A DNA stretch of 13,937 nucleotides from Bacteroidales bacterium UBA1199 (GTDB lineage: Bacteria > Bacteroidota > Bacteroidia > Bacteroidales > UBA932). Made by a program: the position numbers and the translations under genes. Below the pieces are notes generated by a model, which worked only from the letters and a program-made list of their open reading frames with translations, searched no databases and had not been told where the DNA came from. The DNA is taken from positions 4,112 to 18,048 of the forward strand of contig DBXZ01000022.1 in NCBI GenBank assembly GCA_002309795.1, written 5' to 3'. Below, in pieces: positions 1-6,928 of this stretch; positions within the stretch are counted from its first letter, which is position 1; the number at the start of each line of letters is the position of its first letter.

Positions 1-861
<861 letters not shown>

Positions 862-864
862 TCT

Positions 865-1506
865 ATGTTCAGTACCGATTTCATACTCTTTTCGCTGGGC
901 GGTATCGGCGTCAGCCTCATCGAGCTGCTCTCGGTGATGGTGGGTCTGACCTGCGTCTTTCTGGCCGGCCGCGCCCGGGTGGCGAACTTCTGGTTCGGGT
1001 ATCTCTACAACATCCTGCTCTTTGTGATGTTCGCGCAGAAGCACCTCTACTTCAGTATGGCGCTGCAGCCCGTGTCGCTGGTCATCAACTTCTTCGGGCA
1101 TTATCGCTGGACCCATCCGCAGGAGGGCGAAGCGAATCGCAATAATCAGTTGAAAATCACACATCTGGAGAAGCCGCTCCGCGTGCGCTATCTGCTGATC
1201 GTTCTGCTTTTCGCGCTGATTCTGGGCTGGTCGCTGCAGCAGGCCGGGGTCGCCTGGCCGGACGCTTTCCCGCCCGCCGAGCGCCCGTATATCGATGCGC
1301 TCGTGACCATGACCATCCTGCTGGCACAGTACCTCTCGGCGCGCAAGAAACTGGAGTGCTGGTATGCCTGGATGGTGGCCAATACCACCAATATCATTCT
1401 GTATATTCTCGCCGGACTGGTCTTCATGCCCATCGTCTGCGCCTGCTACCTGGTGCTGGCGTTCTTCGGCTTCTCGTCCTGGCGTAAAACAATGAAGGAA
1501 CAATAG
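865..1506 (+). CDS. pnuC: PnuC-family nicotinamide riboside (vitamin B-type) transporter
   Basis: A 213-residue hydrophobic inner-membrane protein with about seven likely membrane segments, the usual size for PnuC facilitators, which import nicotinamide riboside or, in related subfamilies, thiamine or riboflavin. Family features seen are the NFWFGYLYN segment (41-49), the Q..SL.INFFGHYRW block (68-82) and the ECWYAWMVANTTNIILY block (164-180), which match the Trp/Asn/Tyr-rich substrate-binding helices of the family. The substrate cannot be fixed from these motifs alone. It starts 3 bp after sufB and ends 2 bp before sufC, so it is embedded in the suf operon. No riboswitch can fit in the 3-bp gap, so any regulation would be that of the suf transcript. 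The family call is firm; the substrate is inferred. Confidence 0.88.
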   Translation: MFSTDFILFSLGGIGVSLIELLSVMVGLTCVFLAGRARVANFWFGYLYNILLFVMFAQKHLYFSMALQPVSLVINFFGHYRWTHPQEGEANRNNQLKITHLEKPLRVRYLLIVLLFALILGWSLQQAGVAWPDAFPPAERPYIDALVTMTILLAQYLSARKKLECWYAWMVANTTNIILYILAGLVFMPIVCACYLVLAFFGFSSWRKTMKEQ

Positions 1507-1508
1507 TT

Positions 1509-2252
1509 ATGCTGACAGTCAAAAATCTTCACGCTTCCGTCGGAGAGAAGGAGATTCTCCGGGGCATCAACCTTGAAGTCCATCCGGGCGAGGTGCACGC
1601 CATCATGGGCCCCAACGGTTCGGGCAAGAGCACGCTGGCCTCGGTGCTGGCGGGTCGCGGCACCTTTACCGTGACCGAGGGCGAGATTCTCTACAAGGGC
1701 CGCGATATCCGCGACCTGACGCCGGAAGAGCGCTCCTGGGCCGGCATTTTCCTGGGCTTCCAGTATCCGATCGAGATTCCCGGTGTCAGCAACGTGAACT
1801 TCATCAAAGCCGCTGTGACCGAGCACCGCAAGCAGAAAGGGCTCCCTGAGCTGACCGCCGCCCAGTTCCTGAAGATGATGAAAGAGAAGATGGCCATCGT
1901 GGAGATGGATTCGAGCTTCTCCGGCCGCGCCGTGAACGTGGGTTTCTCCGGCGGCGAGAAAAAGCGCAACGAGATTTTCCAGATGGCGATGCTGGAACCG
2001 GACCTGGCGCTCCTGGACGAGACCGACTCCGGTCTGGACGTAGATGCCCTGCGCATCGTGGCCACCGGCGTGAACCGGATGCGCCGCCCGGACAACGCGA
2101 CCATCGTCATCACCCACTACCAACGCCTGCTGGACTACATTGTTCCCGACTTCATTCACGTCCTCTATAAAGGACAGATTATCCATACCGCCGGCAAGGA
2201 GCTCGCCCTCGAAATCGAGGAGAAGGGCTACGACTGGCTCATCAACCGCTAA
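1509..2252 (+). CDS. sufC: Fe-S cluster assembly ATPase SufC
   Basis: SufC is the ABC-type ATPase of the SufBC2D scaffold; nucleotide-driven dimerisation reshapes the SufB-SufD core. The 247-residue protein has a full ATPase domain: Walker A GPNGSGKST (34-42), the Q-loop near FQYP (84-87), the ABC signature FSGGE (146-150) followed by the SufC-typical KKRNEIFQM, Walker B LALLDE (166-171) with the D-loop SGLDVDA, and switch His203. Length is normal for the family. The ATG is 2 bp after the pnuC stop, and the ribosome-binding AAGGAA lies within the 3' end of pnuC, which suggests coupled translation. No oddities are seen. Confidence 0.98.
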   Translation: MLTVKNLHASVGEKEILRGINLEVHPGEVHAIMGPNGSGKSTLASVLAGRGTFTVTEGEILYKGRDIRDLTPEERSWAGIFLGFQYPIEIPGVSNVNFIKAAVTEHRKQKGLPELTAAQFLKMMKEKMAIVEMDSSFSGRAVNVGFSGGEKKRNEIFQMAMLEPDLALLDETDSGLDVDALRIVATGVNRMRRPDNATIVITHYQRLLDYIVPDFIHVLYKGQIIHTAGKELALEIEEKGYDWLINR

Positions 2253-2267
2253 GAGGAGGCTCTCGAC

Positions 2268-3089
2268 GTGTCGGATATCCGTAACTATACGTTTAAAAAC
2301 GGCTCTGCAGTGGCCACCGGCGCCGCTCCGGAGGTTTTGCAGCTGGGCTTCGGCGAGGATTTGCCGGCGCGCGGCCGGAACTTCCAAGCTCCCGCAATTC
2401 CTGCAACCGGCCGGTTTGTGCTGACACTCGAAGCGGGCGCTGCCGCTACGGTTTACGTTCTGCAAGATGAGGTCGCGCGAGATGCGTGCGGGAAGTCTGC
2501 CGGGACGGTGCTGGATGCCGACTTCGAGGTCGCGCTGGCCGAAGGGGCTTCGCTGCAGATGATCTTCATCGCGCTGGGCGGCAAGCAGGTTTCCAACCGG
2601 ATGCGGATCCGGCTTAGTGGTCGCCACGCAGAATGCCGGTTGGGCGGACTCTACCTGCCCGGCGGCGACCAGCAGATGAACTTTGACATCCGCCTCTCGC
2701 ACGATGTTCCGGAGTGCTACAGCTCCCAACTTTTCAAGGGCATCCTCCGCGACCGCGCCCAGGCCCGTTTCGACGGCCTGATCTATGTGGCGCCCGACGC
2801 CCAGAAGACCGAGGCTTACCAGGCCAACCACAACCTGCTGCTCTCCACGGAGGCCCGCGCCACGGCCATGCCCCAGCTCGAGATCTATGCAGATGACGTG
2901 AAGTGCAGCCACGGCGCCACCGTCGGCCGCCTCAACGAAGACGAACTCTTCTACATGCGCTCCCGCGGCATCACCGCAGAAGAGGCTGCACGCCTCCAGC
3001 AGATGGCCTTCGTGGGCGAAGTCCTGGAGATGATCCCGGACCCCGCCCTCCGCGACACCCTCTCCGCCCGCGTCCTCGCTCGCCTCTAA
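2268..3089 (+). CDS. sufD: Fe-S cluster assembly protein SufD, short form
   Basis: SufD pairs with SufB in the SufBC2D scaffold. Start choice: a GTG at 2268 preceded by GAGGAGG (2253-2259), 15 bp after sufC. The C-terminal half is canonical, with YADDVKCSHGATVGRLNEDELFYMRSRGI (split here as residues 207-234) containing Cys213 and the conserved cluster-site His215. The beta-helix core (about 80-200) is recognisable. At 273 residues it is much shorter than the ~420-450 residues usual for SufD; roughly the first 150 residues of the normal N-terminal helical domain are absent, and there is no room for them because sufC ends just upstream. The frame is intact, so this is a compact SufD rather than an obvious pseudogene. 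No sufS follows, although one commonly does in Bacteroidota; a repeat element lies there instead. Confidence 0.92.
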   Translation: MSDIRNYTFKNGSAVATGAAPEVLQLGFGEDLPARGRNFQAPAIPATGRFVLTLEAGAAATVYVLQDEVARDACGKSAGTVLDADFEVALAEGASLQMIFIALGGKQVSNRMRIRLSGRHAECRLGGLYLPGGDQQMNFDIRLSHDVPECYSSQLFKGILRDRAQARFDGLIYVAPDAQKTEAYQANHNLLLSTEARATAMPQLEIYADDVKCSHGATVGRLNEDELFYMRSRGITAEEAARLQQMAFVGEVLEMIPDPALRDTLSARVLARL

Positions 3090-3113
3090 TCCGACTCGCC
3101 TCTGGCTTTTCGT

Positions 3114-3503
3114 CCGTGGCGGCTAAGTGTCAGTAAATCAATGAGATCGTTATTTTAAGTTCGTGTATTTCGCTAACTTAAAATCAGGATTTCGCTGGTA
3201 ATCAACCACTTGACGGGCACGGTGTTCTCCACTCGTGACTGACACGAGAGGTACTGGAGAACGCCGAGATTCCTTTCGTGGCAAGAATCCAGCAGGTCTC
3301 GTCCAAAACTTAGCCACGAAAGGAATATAGCCGCTGCCACAGCCCTTTCATGGCTGTCAGGTAACAGGAGGTCCTGCCCGTGGCGGCTAATGAAGCGTGG
3401 CGGCAAAGTACCTATAGCTCAGATAAATACTGAAAATCGGTCACCGGAATCCGGATACCGATTTTTGCGTTCTCATTGAGTGTCAGATAGTTATCCGCCA
3501 CGG
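3114..3503 (+). repeat. 390-bp non-coding structured element, copy A (inverted partner at 5386-5753)
   Basis: This fills almost the whole sufD-AKR gap. Its reverse complement recurs at 5386-5753, at about 85-90% identity by eye outside indels. Ends are imperfect inverted repeats: CCGTGGCGG, 15 unpaired bases, then TCAATGAGA at both ends. Internal perfect inverted repeats are a 10-bp pair (3152-3161/3175-3184), nested 8- and 6-bp pairs (3224-3231/3255-3262 around 3232-3237/3243-3248), a 14-bp pair (3269-3282/3313-3326), a 6-bp stem with a 7-base loop (3339-3344/3352-3357) and a terminator-like hairpin (3433-3465). CGTGGCGG recurs as direct copies at 3115, 3379 and 3396, and inverted at 3496. 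It is probably a MITE-like or structured-RNA element; no coding capacity is credible. Confidence 0.85.
3433..3466 (+). terminator. Terminator-like hairpin inside element copy A
   Basis: AAAATCGGT and ACCGATTTT arms enclose a CCGG/CCGG inner stem, with two mismatched positions in the middle and a T run at the 3' side. The A and T tails make it potentially bidirectional. It could end suf operon transcription, since no other hairpin with a T tract is seen after sufD, or end an RNA made from the element itself. Confidence 0.55.
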
Positions 3504-3547
3504 CAATCCTCTATTCGGCCACACATGGAATTCCCGTTTTTTATCTG

Positions 3548-3555
3548 TATCTTTG
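3548..3555 (+). promoter_or_regulatory. Bacteroidota -7 promoter box (TATCTTTG) for the AKR gene
   Basis: An exact TAnnTTTG match outside the repeat element. No clear -33 TTTG is found at the expected spacing. It ends only 3 bp before the ATG at 3559, so the transcript would be leaderless or nearly so if this box is used. Confidence 0.5.
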
Positions 3556-3558
3556 GAT

Positions 3559-4704
3559 ATGTTTTACAACGATTTCCAAGGATTAAAGCTCTCGGCGCTG
3601 GGATTTGGCGCCATGCGGCTTCCGTTGCTCCCAGACGGCAAAACGGTGGACAGTGAACATACGGCCAAGATGATTGATGCAGCCATCCGCAGCGGCGTCA
3701 ACTATTTCGACACGGCGGTGCCCTATCACAACGGCACCTCCGAAACCGTGATCGGCGAGATTCTCAACCGCTATCCCCGCGAAAGCTGGTACCTGGCCGA
3801 CAAATACCCCGGCCACCAGCACTATCCCACCTTCAATCCGGCGGAGACCTTCGAGCGTCAGTTGAAGCGCTGCGGGGTGGATTACTTCGACTTCTATCTC
3901 TTCCACAATATCTGCGAGAACGATATCGACGACTACATGAACCCGCGCTGGGGCATCCTGGAATACTTTGTGGAACAGCGCAAGGCGGGCCGCATCCGCC
4001 ACCTGGGCATGTCGTCGCACGCTTCCGTGCCGCTCTTCCGCGAGCTGCTCGACGGTCCTTACGGAAAAGCCATCGAGTTCTGCCAGATCCAGCTCAACTA
4101 TCTGGACTGGACCCTGCAGGATGCACGCGAAAAGGTCCGCCTGCTGAACGAGCACAACATCCCCATCTGGGTGATGGAACCCCTGCGCGGCGGCAAGCTG
4201 GCTACCGTCCCGGAAGTCCCGATCGACGAGGCGTTCCGCTGGGTGAGCAATGTCCCCGGCGTCACGGTCACGCTGAGCGGAATGTCCGCGCTGGAGCACG
4301 TGGAGGGCAACCTTCAGACCTTTGCCGAGCGGCGTCCGCTGACGGCAGAAGAGGAGCAGCGCATCCTGGCTGTGGCTGAGACGCTGAAGAAAGGTGTGCC
4401 CTGCACCGCCTGCCGCTACTGCTGCGACGGCTGCCCCGTGGGACTCGACATCCCAGCTCTGCTTGCCTCATACAATGATATGGCCATGGGCACCGCGTTC
4501 GGTCCGGTGATGTATGTGGAATCGTTGCCGGAAGAACTGCGCCCTTCCGCCTGCGTCGGTTGCGGCCAATGCGCCAGCGTCTGCCCGCAGGGTATTGACA
4601 TTCCTGCCGCTCTCTCCGACTTCGCAGACCGCTTCGCCGCCGCACCCAAGTGGGCCGACATCTGCCGCGAACGCCAGGCCGCCGAAGCTGCCGCAGAGCG
4701 CTAG
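3559..4704 (+). CDS. Aldo/keto reductase with C-terminal 4Fe-4S ferredoxin-like domain
   Basis: Residues 1-~270 form an aldo/keto reductase barrel with the full catalytic tetrad visible: Asp51 (YFDTA), Tyr56 (PYH), Lys82 (ADKYPG) and His116 (YLFHN). The C-terminal ~100 residues carry two cysteine clusters, C282-x2-C285-x2-C288 with C292-Pro, and C332-x2-C335-x2-C338-x3-C342-Pro, as expected for two 4Fe-4S clusters. This NAD(P)H-linked oxidoreductase-ferredoxin fusion is a common predicted protein in anaerobes; its substrate is not known from sequence. I chose the ATG at 3559 (protein MFYNDFQGLKLSALGFGAMR); a TTG at 3553 is in frame but overlaps the promoter box. The stop overlaps the stop of the convergent kinase gene. 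It follows the suf genes, so Fe-S supply fits, but operon membership is doubtful across element A. Confidence 0.9.
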   Translation: MFYNDFQGLKLSALGFGAMRLPLLPDGKTVDSEHTAKMIDAAIRSGVNYFDTAVPYHNGTSETVIGEILNRYPRESWYLADKYPGHQHYPTFNPAETFERQLKRCGVDYFDFYLFHNICENDIDDYMNPRWGILEYFVEQRKAGRIRHLGMSSHASVPLFRELLDGPYGKAIEFCQIQLNYLDWTLQDAREKVRLLNEHNIPIWVMEPLRGGKLATVPEVPIDEAFRWVSNVPGVTVTLSGMSALEHVEGNLQTFAERRPLTAEEEQRILAVAETLKKGVPCTACRYCCDGCPVGLDIPALLASYNDMAMGTAFGPVMYVESLPEELRPSACVGCGQCASVCPQGIDIPAALSDFADRFAAAPKWADICRERQAAEAAAER

Positions 4705-5312
4705 AACAATCCGTAGAGGCGGGCGTCGATTTTGTCGGTGATGGAGGCGAAGTCGGCGGGATTGTTTTCGAAATCCAATCCGCCCTTGTCGATGGTCAGG
4801 ACCTCGCCCTTGTACTGGGCGATGAACTCTTCGTAACGGTCGTTGAGGCCGCGGAGGTAATCCAGGCTCATGGTCTGCTCGTAGTCGCGTCCGCGCTTCT
4901 GGATCTGGGAGACCAGGTGAGGAATGTCGCACTTGAGATAGATCAGCAGATCGGGCAGTTTGACGGACTGCATCACCACATTGAAGAGATCCATATAGGC
5001 ATCGAAATCGCGTTTGGAGAGGTTTCCCTGGGCATAGTTGTTGGCCACGAAGACATAGACGCCTTCGAAAATCGTACGGTCCTGGATAATCACCTCCTTG
5101 CTCTTGGAGATGTTCATCACGTCTTTCAGGCGCTGCGTCAGGAAATAGACCTCCAGGTTGAACGACCAGCGGGGAATATCCTTGTAATAATCTTCCAGAT
5201 AGGGATTATAGGTGACCGCCTCAAACTTGGGCGTCCAGCCGTAATGCTGCGCCAGCATCCTGGTGAGCGTGGTTTTTCCGCTGCCGATATTCCCGGCGAT
5301 TCCGATATGCAT
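4701..5312 (-). CDS. Deoxynucleoside kinase
   Basis: A 203-residue cytosolic P-loop kinase of the deoxyadenosine/deoxyguanosine kinase type, which phosphorylates salvaged deoxynucleosides to their 5'-monophosphates. Visible features are the P-loop GNIGSGKTT (7-15), the IQDRTIFEG motif around residues 76-83 (the family's DRS/DRT substrate-binding region), LLIYLKCD before the lid, and the basic lid KRGRDYE. Length is typical. The exact base preference cannot be read from these motifs. The ATG at 5312 is 22 bp from a TAAGTTTG promoter box, giving a short leader. Tail to tail with the AKR gene, the two stop codons share the palindrome CTAG (4701-4704). Upstream lies repeat element copy B. Confidence 0.9.
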   Translation of the reverse strand: MHIGIAGNIGSGKTTLTRMLAQHYGWTPKFEAVTYNPYLEDYYKDIPRWSFNLEVYFLTQRLKDVMNISKSKEVIIQDRTIFEGVYVFVANNYAQGNLSKRDFDAYMDLFNVVMQSVKLPDLLIYLKCDIPHLVSQIQKRGRDYEQTMSLDYLRGLNDRYEEFIAQYKGEVLTIDKGGLDFENNPADFASITDKIDARLYGLF

Positions 5313-5333
5313 AGTTGAAAGGATTAACGACTA

Positions 5334-5341
5334 CAAACTTA
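5334..5341 (-). promoter_or_regulatory. Bacteroidota -7 promoter box (TAAGTTTG) for the deoxynucleoside kinase
   Basis: An exact TAnnTTTG match on the minus strand, 21 bp upstream of the ATG at 5312 and outside element copy B. A matching -33 box is not obvious. Confidence 0.5.
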
Positions 5342-5385
5342 CGAAAAAACAGCGAAGAATGTGATTCGCAATCCAGTTGTTTTTG

Positions 5386-5753
5386 CCGTGGCGGGTAACT
5401 ATCTGACACTCAATGAGAACGTAAAAATCGGTCACCGAAATCCGGTGACCGATTTTCAGCATTTATCTGATTTATAACCACTTAGCCGCCACGCACGGGG
5501 CGGCCTATTACCTGACAGACATGAAAGGTCTGTGGCGGTGTCTATATTCCTTTCGTGGCCACGTTTCAGGCGTGATCGGCTGGATTCTTGCCACGAAAGG
5601 AATCTTGGCGTTCTCCAGTACCTCTCGTGTCAGTCACGAGTGATACCGTGCCCGTCATGTGGCTGATTACCAGCGAAATCTAGATTTTAAGTTAGCGAAA
5701 TACACGAACTTAAAAAAACGATCTCATTGATTTACTGACACTTAGCCGCCACG
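5386..5753 (-). repeat. 368-bp non-coding structured element, copy B (inverted partner of 3114-3503)
   Basis: The reverse complement of copy A with scattered substitutions, a 4-bp deletion in one hairpin arm and a 13-bp deletion that removes one CGTGGCGGC direct repeat. Termini match copy A (CCGTGGCGG ... TCAATGAGA). The 14-bp inverted repeat is intact while its loop has diverged. The small 7-base-loop hairpin (5515-5533) has A:T where copy A has C:G, a compensatory change. The terminator-like hairpin (5424-5456) has a perfect 14-bp stem here. The part between 5386 and 5493 is exactly 108 bp, the same as 3396-3503 in copy A, and is itself bounded by inverted CGTGGCGG. Like copy A it lies between the end of one gene and the start of the next, in gene orientation. 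Confidence 0.85.
5424..5456 (-). terminator. Terminator-like hairpin inside element copy B
   Basis: Perfect 14-bp arms AAAATCGGTCACCG and its complement (5424-5437/5443-5456) with a 5-base loop, and A/T runs on both sides, so it could act in either direction. It corresponds to 3433-3465 in copy A. Confidence 0.55.
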
Positions 5754-5775
5754 CTTCCTACCGGAATAGTAAACC

Positions 5776-5810
5776 GTGCATAGTGGTCCAAAGGCTGGAC
5801 CACTATGCAC
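5776..5810 (-). terminator. Perfect 15-bp stem-loop downstream of the ThiL-family gene
   Basis: GTGCATAGTGGTCCA (5776-5790), loop AAGGC, then its exact complement (5796-5810). It starts 31 bp past the stop codon at 5842. On the minus strand it is followed by GGTTTACTATT, only a weak T tract, so it may be a terminator or an mRNA 3'-end stabiliser. It lies just outside repeat copy B and has no counterpart near copy A. Confidence 0.55.
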
Positions 5811-5841
5811 ACTTAAGGGGCTCGGCGTCGTCCAGAGAGAC

Positions 5842-6858
5842 TTACTCGGCGTCGGATTCGGAGACCCCGGTGAATGCCTGCGAGCGGATGGGGATTTCGG
5901 CGCCTTCGGGGGTGACCATCACCGCGCCGACCTCAGGCTGCGCCAGGTGGCCGATGATATCGTAGTCCTGGAAGTCGTGGCGGAAAGTCTCGGCCTGCGC
6001 AATCGGCACCGTGAAGAGGAACTGATAGTCGTCGCCGCCGTTCATGGCCGCCGTCACCGGATCCATATCCAGTTCTTCGGCCATATCGAAAGTCTCCTGC
6101 GAAAGCGGAATCTTTTCCAGATAAATCTTGGCACCGAAGCCCGTAGAAGCCGCCAGCCGCAGCACAGCGTCGCCCAGACCGCGCGTCACAAAGGACCCTG
6201 TTGAAGGGAAAACCTTGGAATCCACGAACCGCGACACGGTATTCGGCTTGACCTCGGGACTGAGGTAGGAGGCCAGGATGTGGCGGTACTTGCTCAGGTC
6301 GGGCTGCTTGCCGTCGCGGTTGAAGGAGGCCTTCTCGCGCTCGAGCACGTGCATGCCCATATAGGCTGCGCCGACCCGGCCCGACAGGCAGATCAGGTCC
6401 ATGTTGGCGGCCGCAGGCAGCTTGGCCAGCACGGTCGGCTTCTGCGTGCCGGACGCGGAAACGCTGATGCACAGGCCGTTGAGGCTGGGATTCAAATCCA
6501 GCGCGAGCTGCGCCACCCCGTGTTCGCGGGCGCCGGCCAGTACGCCTTGCCAAAGTTCCTGCACGTCTTCAAAGCAGAACCGGCTGGAGAGTCCCAGGTT
6601 GAAAGAGACGGCCACGGGCGTGCGGAATGCGGCGTAAAGATCGCCCAAAGCAAAGAGCAGCGCCTTGTAACCCAGATGCTTGAGCGGCGTATAGACCAGG
6701 TCGAAGTCCACCCCTTCGAGCAGAATCTTGTGTGCTGCGGCCACTGCGCCCAGCGGCTTTTCGTCCAGGCGGATGATCGCGTTGTTGGTGAAACCGGAAT
6801 TCTCAAAGAGGCGGCGGAGCACCTCTTCCTTGCCGAGGGTGGAAATTTCTGTGCGCAT
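5842..6858 (-). CDS. thiL: ThiL (thiamine-monophosphate kinase) family protein with degenerate active site
   Basis: A 338-residue cytosolic protein whose overall line matches Bacteroidota ThiL: RTEISTLGKE at the start, LLEGVDFDLVYTPLKHLGYKA (46-66), GDLYA (72-76), DLICLSGRVGAAYMGMHVLEREKA (154-177) and NGGDDYQFLFTVP (273-285). ThiL makes thiamine diphosphate from thiamine monophosphate with ATP and several Mg ions. Expected metal/ATP motifs are altered: GDDAA is TNNAI (24-28), TTD before LLEGV is AAHK, GGDTT is ALDLN (119-123), and the SDGL block is VTRGLGD (224-230). The frame is intact. It is either a non-catalytic paralogue or a strongly diverged kinase. No TPP riboswitch is evident upstream. 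The family call is secure; the enzymatic activity is doubtful. Confidence 0.75.
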   Translation of the reverse strand: MRTEISTLGKEEVLRRLFENSGFTNNAIIRLDEKPLGAVAAAHKILLEGVDFDLVYTPLKHLGYKALLFALGDLYAAFRTPVAVSFNLGLSSRFCFEDVQELWQGVLAGAREHGVAQLALDLNPSLNGLCISVSASGTQKPTVLAKLPAAANMDLICLSGRVGAAYMGMHVLEREKASFNRDGKQPDLSKYRHILASYLSPEVKPNTVSRFVDSKVFPSTGSFVTRGLGDAVLRLAASTGFGAKIYLEKIPLSQETFDMAEELDMDPVTAAMNGGDDYQFLFTVPIAQAETFRHDFQDYDIIGHLAQPEVGAVMVTPEGAEIPIRSQAFTGVSESDAE

Positions 6859-6878
6859 AAGCTTTCGGGTTACGGGGA

Positions 6879-6886
6879 CAAAAGTA
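6879..6886 (-). promoter_or_regulatory. Bacteroidota -7 promoter box (TACTTTTG) for the ThiL-family gene
   Basis: An exact TAnnTTTG match on the minus strand, 20 bp upstream of the ATG at 6858, in the short divergent gap with the phosphodiesterase gene. A -33 box is not clear. Confidence 0.5.
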
Positions 6887-6928
6887 CCAAAATTTGCGGA
6901 AACACCGGACAGTTCTTATCTTAGCAGA

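Noticed and set aside
1446..2912. A 488-residue open frame on the minus strand
   Set aside because: It lies wholly antisense to sufC and sufD, which have full family motifs. The long frame is a by-product of GC-biased codon use.
3173..3406. A 77-residue minus-strand frame inside element copy A
   Set aside because: Indels between the two copies break the frame in copy B, and the sequence is built from hairpin arms; not a credible gene.
4650..5318. A 222-residue open frame on the plus strand
   Set aside because: It is antisense to the deoxynucleoside kinase with its intact P-loop, and no family motif is seen in it.
3114..5753. Composite transposon made of two insertion sequences
   Set aside because: Neither flanking copy encodes a transposase, and the genes between are ordinary metabolic genes rather than transposon cargo. 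Mobilisation in trans remains possible.
6859..6928. TPP riboswitch upstream of the ThiL-family gene
   Set aside because: The divergent gap is about 70 bp and the conserved CUGAGA core is not seen.
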